NCBI RefSeq assembly: GCF_963378085.1
Contig: NZ_OY726395.1
Location: 1,178,001 to 1,242,000 of the forward strand
Length of the DNA: 64,000 nt
Reading direction: 5' to 3'
From: Mycolicibacterium sp. MU0050
Lineage (GTDB): Bacteria; Actinomycetota; Actinomycetes; Mycobacteriales; Mycobacteriaceae
Shown here: positions 37,743 through 48,410 of the stretch, one piece after another
How positions within the stretch are numbered: position 1 is the stretch's first letter
Layout: each line of letters starts with the position of its first letter
Translations under genes and position numbers: made by a program
The notes under the pieces: model-generated
The model's input: only the letters and a program-made list of their open reading frames with translations
Told to the model about the DNA's origin: nothing
Database searches by the model: none

Positions 37743-39365
37743 CTAGGCCGCGTCCCGGTTGCGGTACAGAAATCCGGCCGCCGCCGCCAGCGCGGCCCCG
37801 ATGGCGGCCAGGAGCACCAACGTCGGTGCGGACACGTCCAGCGGAGCCGTGATCCGGCCGACCGGGGACAAGTCGATCAGCCATTGCGGAAGCCGCAGCA
37901 GCGCACCCAGATACAGCGCGGTGATCACGAACGTGACCGCGGCCCAGCCCAGCCAGGGCCGGCGCAGCGCCATCGCCAGCGCGGCCACACCCGCCATGGC
38001 CACCAGCGCGGGAACGTAGGCAAGTCCCGCCAGTGTCAGCCGCCCGATGGTCGCGGGCTCGCCGAGGGTGACGCCCGCGCCCAGACCGTTGCCCAGTCCG
38101 GCGCTGACCATCAGCACCGTGGAACCCAGCGCGGCCGCGACCACGGCCGTCAACAGCCACCGCCACCGCGAAACCGCGCCCGCCAGTACAGGTTCGGCCA
38201 ATCCGGTTCGTTCGTCGGCGCTCAGCCGCAGTACGGCTGCCACCGTGTATGCCGAGGCGGCCGCGGCCAGGAACTGGCTCATGGTGGTGTAGACCCCGTC
38301 GGTGCCCTCGGTGGCCAGCATCTGGGTGATCAGCTCGTTGCCTTCGGCGGCGGCCAGCATCGAGTCGGTCAGCGATCCCACGCACAACCCCGCCAGGAAC
38401 AGGCCCACCGACCAGCCCAGCATCGGCCCGCGCTGCAGCGTCAGATGCAGGCCCAGGACTCCCCGGATCGGCCGGGCGTCGGGTCGCTCCCCGGTGGACG
38501 CGAAGGTGCCGGCGTCGTACTGGCGGCGGTTCTGCAGCGCGGCCGCCAGCGCGCCGAGCGCGGCGGTCAAGAGCACCAGCAACAGCAGCGGCCACCAGCG
38601 CAGGTCCGCAAAGGGGCGCATCTGCTGGGCCCAGGCGATGGGGGAGAACCAGGAGAGCGCACTGCCGGAGCTGTCGATCACGTCGCCGACACCGCGCACC
38701 AGCACGGCCACCGCCAGGACGGCCAGGGCCGCACCGGTGGCGGTTCGCGACTGCCGCCATAGCTGGGCGGTCACCGCGGCCACCGCGGCGAAGACCATCG
38801 CGGCCGCGGCCACCCCGATCGACATCCCGGCGCTGTCCGCCAGTGCGAAGCCGCTGACGGTCAGCGCCGCCGTCATCAGGACGGCCAGGACCAGGTTGAC
38901 GCCCGCGGCCAGCAGCAGCGCGGCGGCGATGCGCGCGTCGCGCCCGACAACCGAGGCCAAGATCAATTCCGCGGCGCCGGATTCCTCCTCGGCGCGGGTG
39001 TGGCGCAGCACGGTCAGGACGGCCAGGATCGAGGCCGCGACGATGAGGGTGAGGGTGAGCTCGGTGGCCATCATCACGCCCATGTCGGTTTCGTTGATCC
39101 CGAACATGGGGCCCGCCAACATCATTGCCGCCGGTGTCTTGAGGAGGTCGATGCGAGCGAGGCGCGCCGCCTCGTCCGGGTAGGCCAACTCGAGAGCGCC
39201 CGGCGAGTACACCACGAGCAGGGCCAGGGCGCCGATCCAGATGGCCAAGCGGGTGCGGTCGCGTCGCAGCGCCAGGCGCAGCACGCGCCAGGTGCCGGTC
39301 AGGGCGGACCCGGGGCCGGGTGCCTGATGACGGGCCGCGGGGCGGGCCGACGTGCGCGCGGTCAT
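37743..39365 (-). CDS. ABC exporter permease (Rv1217c-like)
   Basis: The 540-aa protein has about 12 transmembrane helices in two similar halves, as in ABC-2-type exporters of antibiotics or lipids. The N-terminal LTGTWRVLRLALRRDRTRLAIWIGALALLV is typical of this subfamily, with ELILASVVGR- and EPVLAGAVSRWRW-type cytoplasmic loops. Its ATG overlaps the ATPase stop (ATGA), so the two form one exporter. The M. tuberculosis homologue Rv1217c-Rv1218c is linked to multidrug efflux (family knowledge). Confidence 0.9.
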   Translation of the reverse strand: MTARTSARPAARHQAPGPGSALTGTWRVLRLALRRDRTRLAIWIGALALLVVYSPGALELAYPDEAARLARIDLLKTPAAMMLAGPMFGINETDMGVMMATELTLTLIVAASILAVLTVLRHTRAEEESGAAELILASVVGRDARIAAALLLAAGVNLVLAVLMTAALTVSGFALADSAGMSIGVAAAAMVFAAVAAVTAQLWRQSRTATGAALAVLAVAVLVRGVGDVIDSSGSALSWFSPIAWAQQMRPFADLRWWPLLLLVLLTAALGALAAALQNRRQYDAGTFASTGERPDARPIRGVLGLHLTLQRGPMLGWSVGLFLAGLCVGSLTDSMLAAAEGNELITQMLATEGTDGVYTTMSQFLAAAASAYTVAAVLRLSADERTGLAEPVLAGAVSRWRWLLTAVVAAALGSTVLMVSAGLGNGLGAGVTLGEPATIGRLTLAGLAYVPALVAMAGVAALAMALRRPWLGWAAVTFVITALYLGALLRLPQWLIDLSPVGRITAPLDVSAPTLVLLAAIGAALAAAAGFLYRNRDAA

Positions 39366-40279
39366 CGGCGGGTGCCCTGATATTCGCGCAGGAACAGGTC
39401 CTCCAACGATGCCGGAGTGACCTTGAGTTCGGTGATGCCCAGCGCGGTCAGCTGTTCCATCACCCGGTCGAGATCGGCGCGGTCGACGGTGAACTGGGCG
39501 GTGCCGTCGACCAGGCGGAAATCGCGGGTCTCGGCGAGGTCGCCCAGCGTCTCGGGATCGCGCCGAGTGCGCACGGCCACCATGGTTCGCATCAGATGCC
39601 GCAGTTCCGTCAAGGTTCCGGAGCGCACCGTCCGGCCCGCCCGGATGATGGTGACGGTGTCACAGAGCTTTTCGACCTCGGCCAGGATGTGACTCGACAG
39701 CAGGACCGCGGCGCCGTCGGCGGCCACCTCCTGCACGCACTGTTGAAAGGCCTTCTCCATCAAGGGATCCAGGCCGGAGGTGGGCTCGTCGAGGATGTAG
39801 AGGTCGGCGGGGATGCTGAACGCCGCGACGATGGCGACCTTCTGCCGGTTGCCCTTAGAGTAGGTGCGCGCCTTCTTGTGCGGGTCGAGTTCGAAGCGGT
39901 CGATCAGCTCATCGCGCCGCCGGGTATCCGGATTCGCCCGGCCGCGCAGTCCCATCAGGAAGTCGATGGCCTGCATGCCGGTCAGGTTGGGCCACAACGT
40001 CACATCGCCGGGCACGTAGGCCAGCCGGCGGTGCAGGTCGACCGCGTCGCGCCAGGGGTCCCCGCCGAGCAGTCGTACGCTGCCCGCGTCGCTGCGCAAC
40101 AGGCCCAGCAGCACGCGGATGGTGGTCGATTTGCCCGCGCCGTTGGGGCCGAGGAAGCCGGCGATCTCGCCCGGCGCCACCCGCATGTCCAGCCCGTCGA
40201 TGGCCTTGGTCTTTCCGAAACTCTTGGACAGCCCTTCGATTTCGATGGTGTGCGCGGTGCCTGTCATGGCGGATCCCAT
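39362..40279 (-). CDS. ABC exporter ATP-binding protein (Rv1218c-like)
   Basis: The 305-aa ATPase drives the adjacent permease. Walker A is GPNGAGKST (about 44-52), the signature is the variant YSKGNRQKV, and Walker B is LYILDEPTSGLDP; the H-loop is SSHIL. A ~70-residue C-terminal extension (LTELRHLMRTMVAV onward) is typical of DrrA-type drug exporters. The ATG at 40279 overlaps the TetR stop by one base; an ATG four codons later (40267) is an alternative. It is the second gene of the TetR-ABC unit. Confidence 0.93.
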   Translation of the reverse strand: MGSAMTGTAHTIEIEGLSKSFGKTKAIDGLDMRVAPGEIAGFLGPNGAGKSTTIRVLLGLLRSDAGSVRLLGGDPWRDAVDLHRRLAYVPGDVTLWPNLTGMQAIDFLMGLRGRANPDTRRRDELIDRFELDPHKKARTYSKGNRQKVAIVAAFSIPADLYILDEPTSGLDPLMEKAFQQCVQEVAADGAAVLLSSHILAEVEKLCDTVTIIRAGRTVRSGTLTELRHLMRTMVAVRTRRDPETLGDLAETRDFRLVDGTAQFTVDRADLDRVMEQLTALGITELKVTPASLEDLFLREYQGTRR

Positions 40280-40932
40280 CAGTAGTGGTGGTGGTCGGCG
40301 GCTTCTGCGTCCGCCGCCTGTCGGGCGACGAAGGTGTCGTACATGGTGCGGTCGGCCATCAGGCCCTCGGTGTAGACCTCGAGGGCGGGCACGGTCATGT
40401 CCCGCGCGTAGTCACGCAGCACCGTCCGCACATCGTCGGGGGTGTCGTGCATCTGGAGGTAGAGCAGGAACCCGCCGCCGCCTGCCATCGTGAGAAAGTG
40501 GGCACGGCCCTTGGGATCGCGGCTCGCCTTGATGGTGCCGGCCCGCACGCCTTCTTCGAGGTATCGCTCGGTGTTGTCGATCATCCGGCGCCACAACACC
40601 TTTGCCAGGTCCCCGCCGCTTTGGAGGCTGCGCGTCAGATACCCCATGATGGGTGCATAGGACTCGACTTCGTCCATCGCCGCGAGCCAGGCCGCCGGGT
40701 CCGCGGTCCGCACCGATTCCGTCTTGGCCTCAGCGATGACGGCGGCGACGTGGTCGTCACACGCCTTGTGCAGGCCGTCCTTCGAACCGAAGTGGTGGAT
40801 GACCAGGCCGGGACTGACGCCGGCCGCGGTGGCGATGGCGCGCACGGTCACGCCGAACCCGTGCCGGCCGAACTGATCGATGGCCGCGTCGCGGATCCGC
40901 GCGGTGGTGGTCAGGTCATCGGCTGAACGCAC
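40279..40932 (-). CDS. TetR-family repressor of the ABC exporter (Rv1219c-like)
   Basis: The 217-aa protein has an N-terminal TetR helix-turn-helix (about 10-50; RIRDAAIDQFGRHGFGVTVRAIATAAGVSPGLVIHHFGSKDGL). A helical ligand-binding domain follows. The start is set at GTG 40932, because TAAGCT (40945-40940) ends 7 bases upstream; a TTG at 40938 also exists. The chain ends in a His-rich EAADHHHY. A 40-bp inverted repeat overlaps both promoter and start codon, arguing for autorepression of the three-gene efflux operon. Confidence 0.92.
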   Translation of the reverse strand: MRSADDLTTTARIRDAAIDQFGRHGFGVTVRAIATAAGVSPGLVIHHFGSKDGLHKACDDHVAAVIAEAKTESVRTADPAAWLAAMDEVESYAPIMGYLTRSLQSGGDLAKVLWRRMIDNTERYLEEGVRAGTIKASRDPKGRAHFLTMAGGGGFLLYLQMHDTPDDVRTVLRDYARDMTVPALEVYTEGLMADRTMYDTFVARQAADAEAADHHHY

Positions 40933-40960
40933 GTTCAATAGCTTAAACGTCTGTTCAGCC
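40921..40960. promoter_or_regulatory. TetR operator overlapping the start of its own gene
   Basis: The 15-bp arms 40921-40935 (GGCTGAACGCACGTT) and 40946-40960 (complementary at 13 of 15) flank a 10-bp spacer. That spacer holds the -10 box TAAGCT (reverse strand). Occupancy would block both RNA polymerase and leaderless initiation at 40932. Confidence 0.65.
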
Positions 40961-41033
40961 GGGCGTCAACGGCTTGGGTCGGGTTTTCGTCACAAACGCG
41001 TGCCGGCAAGCCCGCCGAAACCGCCGGGGAAGG

Positions 41034-41699
41034 TCAGTCGCGGGCCGCGGCGAGGATGCCGTCGCCGAGCGGCACCAACACCGGCGTCAGCCGTTCGTCC
41101 TCGGCGATCAACCGCGCGGCCTCCCGCACCGCGGCGACCTCGGCGTCGCTGGCGGCCGGATCGCCGGCCCGCCCGCCGAGGGCGGCACGATGCACCACGA
41201 TGACCCCGCCGGAGCGCAGCAGGCGAACGCCCTCGACCACGAATTCGGGCTGGTCGCGCGGGTCGGCGTCGATGAACACCAGGTCATAGGACTCGTCGGC
41301 CAGGCGGGTCAGCACCTCCTGGGCGCGGCCGCTGATCAGCCGGGTCCGGGACGGCCCGATGCCGCCCTCGCTGAAGGCCTGCTTGGCCAGCCGCTGGTGT
41401 TCCGGCTCCACGTCGATGGTCGTCAGGACGCCGCCGTCGCCCATCCCCGCCAGCAACCACAGCCCGCTGACCCCCACGCCGGTGCCGACCTCGACGACGG
41501 CTTTGCCGCCCGAGAGCCGGGCCAGCAGGCTCAGCAGTGCCCCGACGGCCGGCGTCACCGCGCCGGACCCGGTGTCCTCGGAGCGTTCCCGGGCCGCAGC
41601 GAGCACCGCGTCCTCGGATATCGAGCCCTCGGCATGGGCCAGCATCGCCTCGGCGCGACTGGGTGCCGCCGCGCCGCGCGGTTCGTCTTCAGAGGCCAT
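41034..41699 (-). CDS. SAM-dependent O-methyltransferase (Rv1220c-like)
   Basis: This 221-aa member of the catechol/caffeoyl-CoA O-methyltransferase family has [15 protein letters not shown] (SAM motif I) and [30 protein letters not shown] supplies the metal-binding Asp, followed by [13 protein letters not shown]. It is predicted cytosolic. TACGCT lies 6 bases before the ATG. It sits divergent from sigE, as in M. tuberculosis, and the 243-bp intergenic region holds the sigE promoters. Natural substrate is unknown. Confidence 0.9.
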   Translation of the reverse strand: MASEDEPRGAAAPSRAEAMLAHAEGSISEDAVLAAARERSEDTGSGAVTPAVGALLSLLARLSGGKAVVEVGTGVGVSGLWLLAGMGDGGVLTTIDVEPEHQRLAKQAFSEGGIGPSRTRLISGRAQEVLTRLADESYDLVFIDADPRDQPEFVVEGVRLLRSGGVIVVHRAALGGRAGDPAASDAEVAAVREAARLIAEDERLTPVLVPLGDGILAAARD

Positions 41700-41881
41700 T
41701 CCCGCAGCGTAGAGCGAATCCGTCGCCGGGGGGAACAGGCGCGCCCGGTTACGGCCCGGTCACGGGGTGGTCACGGCCCGGTCCCAGCCCTCGATTCGGG
41801 CCGCGCGACACTCCCGGAGCAAAGATGAACTTTGGGTGTCGACGGCGCCATCTGCGCAGCCCAGAGGCGGTCCGGAGGCTT

Positions 41882-41899
41882 TCTCAGTGAAACTTCAGT
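41882..41899 (+). promoter_or_regulatory. Candidate MprA-type direct repeat upstream of sigE
   Basis: TCTCAGT (41882-41888) and CTTCAGT (41893-41899) are near-direct repeats 11 bp apart, about 45-60 bp before the longest likely sigE start. In M. tuberculosis the MprAB system activates sigE through loosely conserved 8-bp direct repeats in this position. The match is suggestive only. Confidence 0.35.
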
Positions 41900-41942
41900 T
41901 TGCTCATATCCCGGCCACACGCCGATCGGCGACGGTATGCCC

Positions 41943-42698
41943 ATGGAATGCGGCGCGCGCTGGATGGGTACCAACCCTGGGAATAGCCCCGCCCATTTCG
42001 ATGTTGCTGAGGGCAACGCTGCGCGGCCTTCGCTTCGCAGTCACGACCAGGAGGATGCCACGACCACCCCAATGACGGCCCCGACCAGCATGGCCCACTT
42101 CCCGCAGGACACCACCGGCTGGGTTGAGACCAGTGACGAGCCGCAAGGCACCGCCGTGTTCGACGCAACCGGTGACCTGGCGACCATGCCGTCCTGGGAC
42201 GAGTTGGTGCGTCAGCATGCGGACCGGGTGTATCGGCTGGCCTACCGCCTCTCCGGCAATCAGCACGACGCCGAGGACCTGACCCAGGAGACGTTCATCC
42301 GGGTGTTCCGCTCGGTGCAGAACTATCAGCCCGGCACCTTCGAGGGTTGGTTGCACCGCATCACCACCAACCTTTTCCTGGACATGGTGCGGCGCCGCAG
42401 CCGGATCCGGATGGAGGCGTTGCCGGACGACTACGACCGGGTGCCGGCGGACGACCCGAACCCCGAGCAGATCTACCACGACGCCCGGCTCAACGCGGAT
42501 CTGCAGGCCGCGCTGGATTCGTTGCCGCCGGAGTTCCGCGCCGCGGTCGTGCTGTGCGACATCGAGGGGCTGTCCTACGAGGAGATCGGTGCCACCCTGG
42601 GCGTCAAGCTCGGTACCGTGCGCAGCCGCATCCACCGCGGCCGGCACGCGATCCGTGACTACCTGGCGGCCAACCAGGCTGCGGCCGACCCGGCCTGA
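41943..42698 (+). CDS. sigE: ECF RNA polymerase sigma factor SigE
   Basis: This envelope, oxidative and heat stress ECF sigma factor is 251 aa from this start. Region 2 (about 85-145; [48 protein letters not shown]) and region 4 (about 185-240; [41 protein letters not shown]) are nearly identical to M. tuberculosis SigE. The N-terminal extension diverges. In-frame ATGs occur at 41937, 41943, 41967, 42072 and 42087; M. tuberculosis is known to use several sigE starts from different promoters. An ECF-like promoter inside the coding extension (41980-42005) would yield the isoform starting at 42072. rseA follows. Confidence 0.95.
   Translation: MECGARWMGTNPGNSPAHFDVAEGNAARPSLRSHDQEDATTTPMTAPTSMAHFPQDTTGWVETSDEPQGTAVFDATGDLATMPSWDELVRQHADRVYRLAYRLSGNQHDAEDLTQETFIRVFRSVQNYQPGTFEGWLHRITTNLFLDMVRRRSRIRMEALPDDYDRVPADDPNPEQIYHDARLNADLQAALDSLPPEFRAAVVLCDIEGLSYEEIGATLGVKLGTVRSRIHRGRHAIRDYLAANQAAADPA
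41980..42005 (+). promoter_or_regulatory. Internal ECF-type promoter in the sigE 5' coding region
   Basis: GGAAT (41980-41984), 18 bp, then GTT (42003-42005) matches the SigH/SigE consensus. It lies after the ATGs at 41943/41967 and ~67 bp before the ATG at 42072. This agrees with the stress-induced internal sigE promoter described in M. tuberculosis. Confidence 0.5.
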
Positions 42699-42818
42699 GC
42701 TACGAAATTCGGTCCTGCCGTGAGCTATCGCTATCAGGCTGCCCGGGCAGCGCGCTACATTCGAGGTGGATCTGTTCGGCGGGTGCACCGTCGCGTCGAC
42801 GGGAGAGGAGTGCGAGTG

Positions 42819-43226
42819 ATGGTCGAGCGTGGACATCTGTTCCGCCGGGCCTTCTCGTGGCTGCCCGCCCACTTCGCCTCACAGAGTGACACGCCGGTCG
42901 GCGCGCCCCGACAGTTCGGTTCCACCGAGCATCTGTCGATCGAGGCGGTGGCCGCCTACGTCGACGGCGAGTTGCGAATGAACGCGCACCTGCGGGCCGC
43001 GCATCACCTGTCGCTGTGCGCCCAGTGCGCCGCCGAGGTCGAAGTGCAGCAGCAGACCCGCGAGACGCTGCGCGAATCGTCGTGTCCCATCGACATGCCC
43101 AGCACGTTGTTCTCCGCGTTGTCGCAGATCCCGCACGCCCCGGTGACGCCACCCGACGATGCTGTGGGGCCGCTGGACGAGCAGTTGGCTGACGACCGCA
43201 CCCGCGGCTGGCGGCGCCGCCGGTAG
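42819..43226 (+). CDS. rseA: Anti-sigma factor RseA (zinc-associated)
   Basis: RseA binds and inhibits SigE in the cytoplasm and is degraded after phosphorylation in M. tuberculosis. The 135-aa protein contains the ZAS zinc motif HHLSLCAQC (H-x3-C-x2-C) near residues 67-75. It sits within a LSIEAVAAYVDGELRMNAHLRAAHH helix block that contacts the sigma factor. The N-terminal FRRAFSWLPAHFASQSD stretch is highly conserved with Rv1222, and the tail is variable. The ATG follows GGAGAGGAG. The position sigE-rseA-htrA-tatB is the expected envelope-stress cluster. Confidence 0.93.
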   Translation: MVERGHLFRRAFSWLPAHFASQSDTPVGAPRQFGSTEHLSIEAVAAYVDGELRMNAHLRAAHHLSLCAQCAAEVEVQQQTRETLRESSCPIDMPSTLFSALSQIPHAPVTPPDDAVGPLDEQLADDRTRGWRRRR

Positions 43227-43286
43227 GGTGGATCACGCCGGACCCACCGCGGCCGGGCCTTGGACGAGCGAGCCCGTGCTCCGTGA

Positions 43287-44810
<1,524 letters not shown>

Positions 44811-44811
44811 C

Positions 44812-45201
44812 ATGTTCGCCAACGTCGGTTGGGCCGAGATGCTGGTGCTGGTCGTCATCGGGTTGGTGGTGCTCGGCCCCGAGCGGTTGCCCGGCGCCAT
44901 CCGCTGGACCGGTAATGCGCTGCGGCAGGCCCGAGATTACGTATCGGGAGCCACCACCCAATTGCGGGAGGACTTCGGCCCCGAGATCGACGAGTTCCGG
45001 CAGCCCCTGAGCGAACTCAACAAGTTGCGGGGCATGACGCCGCGCGCCGCGATCACCAAACACCTTCTCGACGGCGATGATTCGATCTTCACCGGCAAGT
45101 TCGACGCGCCCGCATCCGGCACGGCACCGCAGCCGCCCAGTGCGGCACCCACCACCCCGCAGCCCCAGCAGCCGACCAAGTTCGATCCCGACGCCACCTG
45201 A
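44812..45201 (+). CDS. tatB: Sec-independent protein translocase subunit TatB
   Basis: TatB works with TatC as the twin-arginine substrate receptor. The 129-aa protein has the standard form: an N-terminal transmembrane helix ([28 protein letters not shown]), an amphipathic helix ([18 protein letters not shown]), and an acidic/Pro-rich C-terminus. The ~129-aa length and the GWAEM start separate it from the shorter TatA. It begins 1 bp after htrA, so translation is probably coupled. tatA and tatC are not in this window. Confidence 0.95.
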   Translation: MFANVGWAEMLVLVVIGLVVLGPERLPGAIRWTGNALRQARDYVSGATTQLREDFGPEIDEFRQPLSELNKLRGMTPRAAITKHLLDGDDSIFTGKFDAPASGTAPQPPSAAPTTPQPQQPTKFDPDAT

Positions 45202-45226
45202 GCCGCGCGGCCCGCACGATCAGGGG

Positions 45227-46369
45227 TTATCCGCGGCGCGCGGTGTCCAGTCCCAGCGACATGCCGGCCAGCCCGCGCTTGCGTGCCGACAGCGCGTCGG
45301 CGATCGACTGCAGCTGCTTGCCGGCCGCCGACTCCGGCGCCGACAGCACCAGCGGCACCCCGGTGTCACCGGCGGTCACCAACGCCGGGTCCAGCGGCAC
45401 CTGGCCCAGCAGCGGCACGTCGGCACCCACCGAGCGCGACAGGCTCTCGGCCACCTGCCGGCCGCCGCCCTCGCCGAACACGGCCATCGTGCTGCCGTCG
45501 GGCAACACCAGGCCGGACATGTTCTCCACCACCCCGACCACCCGCTGACGGGTTTGCAGGGCGATGGCCCCCGCGCGCTCGGCGACCTCGGCCGCCGCGA
45601 GCTGCGGGGTGGTCACCACCAGGATCTCGGCGGTCGGAATCAGCTGGGCCACCGAGATGGCCACGTCCCCGGTGCCCGGGGGCAGGTCGAGCAGCAACAC
45701 ATCCAGATCGCCCCAGTACACGTCGGCCAGGAACTGCTGCAACGCGCGGTGCAGCATCGGCCCGCGCCACACCACCGGGGTGTTGCCCTGGGTGAACTGG
45801 GCGATCGAGATCACCTTCACGTCGTGCGCCACGGGCGGCACGATCATCGAGTCGACCTGCACGGGCCGGTCGTCGGTCCCCATCATCCGCGGCACGGAGT
45901 GCCCGTAGATGTCGGCGTCGACCAGCCCGACCGACATGCCCCGAGCGGCCATCGCCGCCGCCAGGTTCACCGTCACGCTGGACTTGCCGACGCCGCCCTT
46001 GCCGGACGCGACCGCGTACACCCGGGTCAGCGAGTTCGGCTGGGCGAATGGGATCACCGGCTCGGCGGCGTCGCCGCGCAGCTGCTTGCGCAGTTCGGCG
46101 CGCTGCTCGTCGTTCATCACGTCGAGGCTCACCCGGACCGGACCGGTGCCGGGGACGTCGGCCGCGGCGCGGGTCACCATGTCGCTGATCTCGGCCTTCT
46201 TCGGGCAGGCCGCGGTGGTCAGGTAGATCTCGACGTGGACGGCCGCATCGGCCCCCACCTCGATGTTCTTCACCATGCCGAGTTCGGTGATCGGCCGGCG
46301 CAGTTCCGGGTCGATCACCTTGGCCAGTGCAGTGCGCACGGCCGCCACGAGTTCAGGACTGTCAGTCAT
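45227..46369 (-). CDS. mrp: Mrp/NBP35-family ATP-binding iron-sulfur carrier
   Basis: This Fe-S cluster scaffold/carrier is a deviant Walker ATPase. The 380-aa protein has an N-terminal DUF59 (MIP18-like) domain (about 1-90; DPELRRPITELGMV, LTTAACPKKAEI). The ATPase domain holds SGKGGVGKSSVTVNLA, GLVDADIYGHSVPRMMG and LLLDLPPGTGDV. ATG 46369 is 8 bases after TAGACT on this strand; GTG 46372 is the alternative. It is convergent with tatB (25-bp gap). Its CxxC cluster site is less evident than in eukaryotic Nbp35. Confidence 0.92.
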   Translation of the reverse strand: MTDSPELVAAVRTALAKVIDPELRRPITELGMVKNIEVGADAAVHVEIYLTTAACPKKAEISDMVTRAAADVPGTGPVRVSLDVMNDEQRAELRKQLRGDAAEPVIPFAQPNSLTRVYAVASGKGGVGKSSVTVNLAAAMAARGMSVGLVDADIYGHSVPRMMGTDDRPVQVDSMIVPPVAHDVKVISIAQFTQGNTPVVWRGPMLHRALQQFLADVYWGDLDVLLLDLPPGTGDVAISVAQLIPTAEILVVTTPQLAAAEVAERAGAIALQTRQRVVGVVENMSGLVLPDGSTMAVFGEGGGRQVAESLSRSVGADVPLLGQVPLDPALVTAGDTGVPLVLSAPESAAGKQLQSIADALSARKRGLAGMSLGLDTARRG

Positions 46370-46441
46370 CACCGACGAGTCTAGGCCGACCCGAAAACGG
46401 CGCTCCTACCGCTGGCCTGCTTCGGCCGGTGCCAAGCGCGG

Positions 46442-47755
46442 TCAGGCGGCGGGGCCGGGCGCGGGTCCCAGCGGCGCCGCGGGAGCGGGCGCCGGCGCGG
46501 GCAGGCCCGGTGCCGGCGGTGCCGGGGCCATCCACGGCGGCGTGCCGGGCGCGGGCGCCGGGGCGGGCGCCCCCGGGGCCGGTGGTGCGGGTGCCATCCA
46601 CGGCGGGCTGAACGGCGCCGGGGCCGGTGGGGTCGAGGCCGGGGCGGGCGTGCGCTTCTCGCTGATGCAGAACACCTGGCAAGGCGCCGAGCCCGGCGTC
46701 CCGGGCAGCGCCTCGGGGCCGGGTGGCACCGGCAGCTGATTGGCGACGTCGGTCTGGGCCAGCATCGGGTTGCGCGCCAGCGGGTCGGTGGACGGCAGGC
46801 CTTGGGCCGTGCCCGGGATGTCGGGTCCCAGCCCCTGGAAGGCGTTGACGTGGGCCACGGTCACCGCGGGGATGGGTCCGTTGATCGGGGGTAGGTCCAC
46901 CGGCGCCACGCCGGTGGCGTAGGCCGCCGCCCAACCCAGGACGTTGCGGGCGTACGCCATCGAGTTGTTGTAGCGAAGGATCGCGGTGAGCACCTGATCC
47001 TGGTCGCGCAGGTTCATGTTGCCGCTGCACAGGTAGCGGGCGGCGGCCAGGGTGGCGTCGTAGATGTTCTGCGGGTCGGCCTCGCCGTCACCGTCGCCGT
47101 CGGAGGCGTAGCGCGACCAGGTACCGGGCAGGAACTGCATGGGTCCCATGGCGCGCGCGTAGGTGACGCGGCCGGCCTGCACGCTCTGCACGATGATCTC
47201 GTTGCCGGGCAGGGTGCCGTCCAGAGCGGGGCCGTAGATCGGTTTCACCGGATTGCCGCGGGTGTCGGTGGCGCCGCCGTTGGCGTGTCCGGACTCGATG
47301 CGGCCGATGCCGGCCAGCAGGTTCCAGCTGACGCCGCAGCTGGGCTGCGCGCGGTTCAGCATCGACTCGGCGTTGCGGTAGGCGCTCAGCGCGATCGACG
47401 GGATGCGAAGCGCTCCAGGGGCGGTCACGACGGCGGCCGGCGGCGGCGCGGACATGGCCGCCGAGGCGATGTTGAAGCTCGTCACCGGCCGGGCCACCGC
47501 GACCACGGTGGGTCCGGAGGTGTCCACCGGCGTCGGGGCCACCGCCACCATCGGCGTCACGTCGGTGTTTTGCAGCGCGGTGGGAGCCGGTGCCGGAACC
47601 GGCCCGGACGCGCCGACGGCGGCCGCCAGCACCAACGGGGTGATGACGGCGACGCCGAGGGCCGGGGAGCGGGCGGCGCTGGACACCCGATTGCGCGCCG
47701 AACTCAGCGCTGTCACCAGGGTCGGGTGTGCACCCGAGCCGCCCCTTATGCGCAC
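46442..47755 (-). CDS. Membrane/secreted lytic transglycosylase with Pro/Ala repeat tail
   Basis: The 437-aa protein has an N-terminal anchor or signal (about 22-48; SPALGVAVITPLVLAAAVG). A low-complexity stretch follows, then a soluble lytic transglycosylase-type domain (about 115-290) with SWNLLAGIGRIESGHANGG (catalytic Glu), AMGPMQFLPGTWSRYA and GEADPQNIYDATLAAARYLC. The C-terminal ~60 residues contain two copies of a PPWMAPAPPAPG-style Pro/Ala repeat. The start GTG 47755 is backed by AGAGGAC; a longer frame exists upstream but lacks a ribosome binding site. It corresponds to Rv1230c. It should cleave peptidoglycan glycan strands outside the membrane. Confidence 0.88.
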   Translation of the reverse strand: MRIRGGSGAHPTLVTALSSARNRVSSAARSPALGVAVITPLVLAAAVGASGPVPAPAPTALQNTDVTPMVAVAPTPVDTSGPTVVAVARPVTSFNIASAAMSAPPPAAVVTAPGALRIPSIALSAYRNAESMLNRAQPSCGVSWNLLAGIGRIESGHANGGATDTRGNPVKPIYGPALDGTLPGNEIIVQSVQAGRVTYARAMGPMQFLPGTWSRYASDGDGDGEADPQNIYDATLAAARYLCSGNMNLRDQDQVLTAILRYNNSMAYARNVLGWAAAYATGVAPVDLPPINGPIPAVTVAHVNAFQGLGPDIPGTAQGLPSTDPLARNPMLAQTDVANQLPVPPGPEALPGTPGSAPCQVFCISEKRTPAPASTPPAPAPFSPPWMAPAPPAPGAPAPAPAPGTPPWMAPAPPAPGLPAPAPAPAAPLGPAPGPAA

Positions 47756-47879
47756 TCGACCGTCCTCTGTGGCTTCCTTGGCCTGTTGGATCTGTCCGGG
47801 TTTGGACTTGTGAACCAGGTCACCATACCTAGTCTTATGGCCTCTGTGGCAACAATGGTCACGCTGATCCGTCCCGATG

Positions 47880-48410
47880 CTATTTGTTGCTGCGTCGCTC
47901 GGTGACATCACCCTTGCGCGGTTTCGAGTTCTCGGGCTGTTCGCCGGCCGCGGTCTGCAGCGCGATCAGCAGTTCCCGCAGCTCGTCGAGCTCCCTGCGC
48001 AAGTAGTCGCGGGTGACTCCCTCGCCGACGGCCAGCCGCAGCGCCGCCAGCTCCCGCGCCAGGTATTCGGTGTCGGCCTTGGTCTGTTGGGCGCGGCGAC
48101 GATCCTCCTCCAGCGCCACCCGGTCGCGGTTCTCCTGCCGGTTCTGGGCAAGCAGGATCAGCGGCGCCGCATAGGCGGCCTGGGTGGAGAAGGCCAGGTT
48201 CAGCAGGATGAACGGGTACGGATCCCACTGCCAGGCGAAGGCCCCGAGGTTCAGGGCGATCCAGACGACCACGAGAATCGTCTGCCACATCAGGTAGCGG
48301 CCGGTGCCCAGATATCGGGCGATCGATTCGCTGAACTTGCCGACGGCCTCGGCGTCGACGTTGAACCGGGGCCGCCGCGACACCCGGGGCGTGTCCAGCC
48401 GGTTGCTCAC
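47880..48410 (-). CDS. DUF1003 membrane protein
   Basis: The 176-aa protein has the DUF1003 signature: FSESIARYLGTGRYLMWQTILVVVWIALN, WDPYPFILLNLAFSTQAAYAAPLILLAQNRQ, then RDRVALEEDRRRAQQTKADTEY. That gives two transmembrane helices and a charged coiled-coil C-terminus. Its GTG overlaps the CBS-protein stop (GTGA), so it is co-translated with the MgtE_N/CBS gene. Function is unknown; co-occurrence with a Mg2+-sensor-like protein suggests ion homeostasis. Confidence 0.88.
   Translation of the reverse strand: MSNRLDTPRVSRRPRFNVDAEAVGKFSESIARYLGTGRYLMWQTILVVVWIALNLGAFAWQWDPYPFILLNLAFSTQAAYAAPLILLAQNRQENRDRVALEEDRRRAQQTKADTEYLARELAALRLAVGEGVTRDYLRRELDELRELLIALQTAAGEQPENSKPRKGDVTERRSNK

Noticed and set aside
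37236..38762. A 508-codon open frame on the plus strand opposite the ABC permease and ICMT genes
   Set aside because: Gln/Arg/His-rich translation with no domain. The opposite strand has recognisable membrane proteins with conserved motifs.
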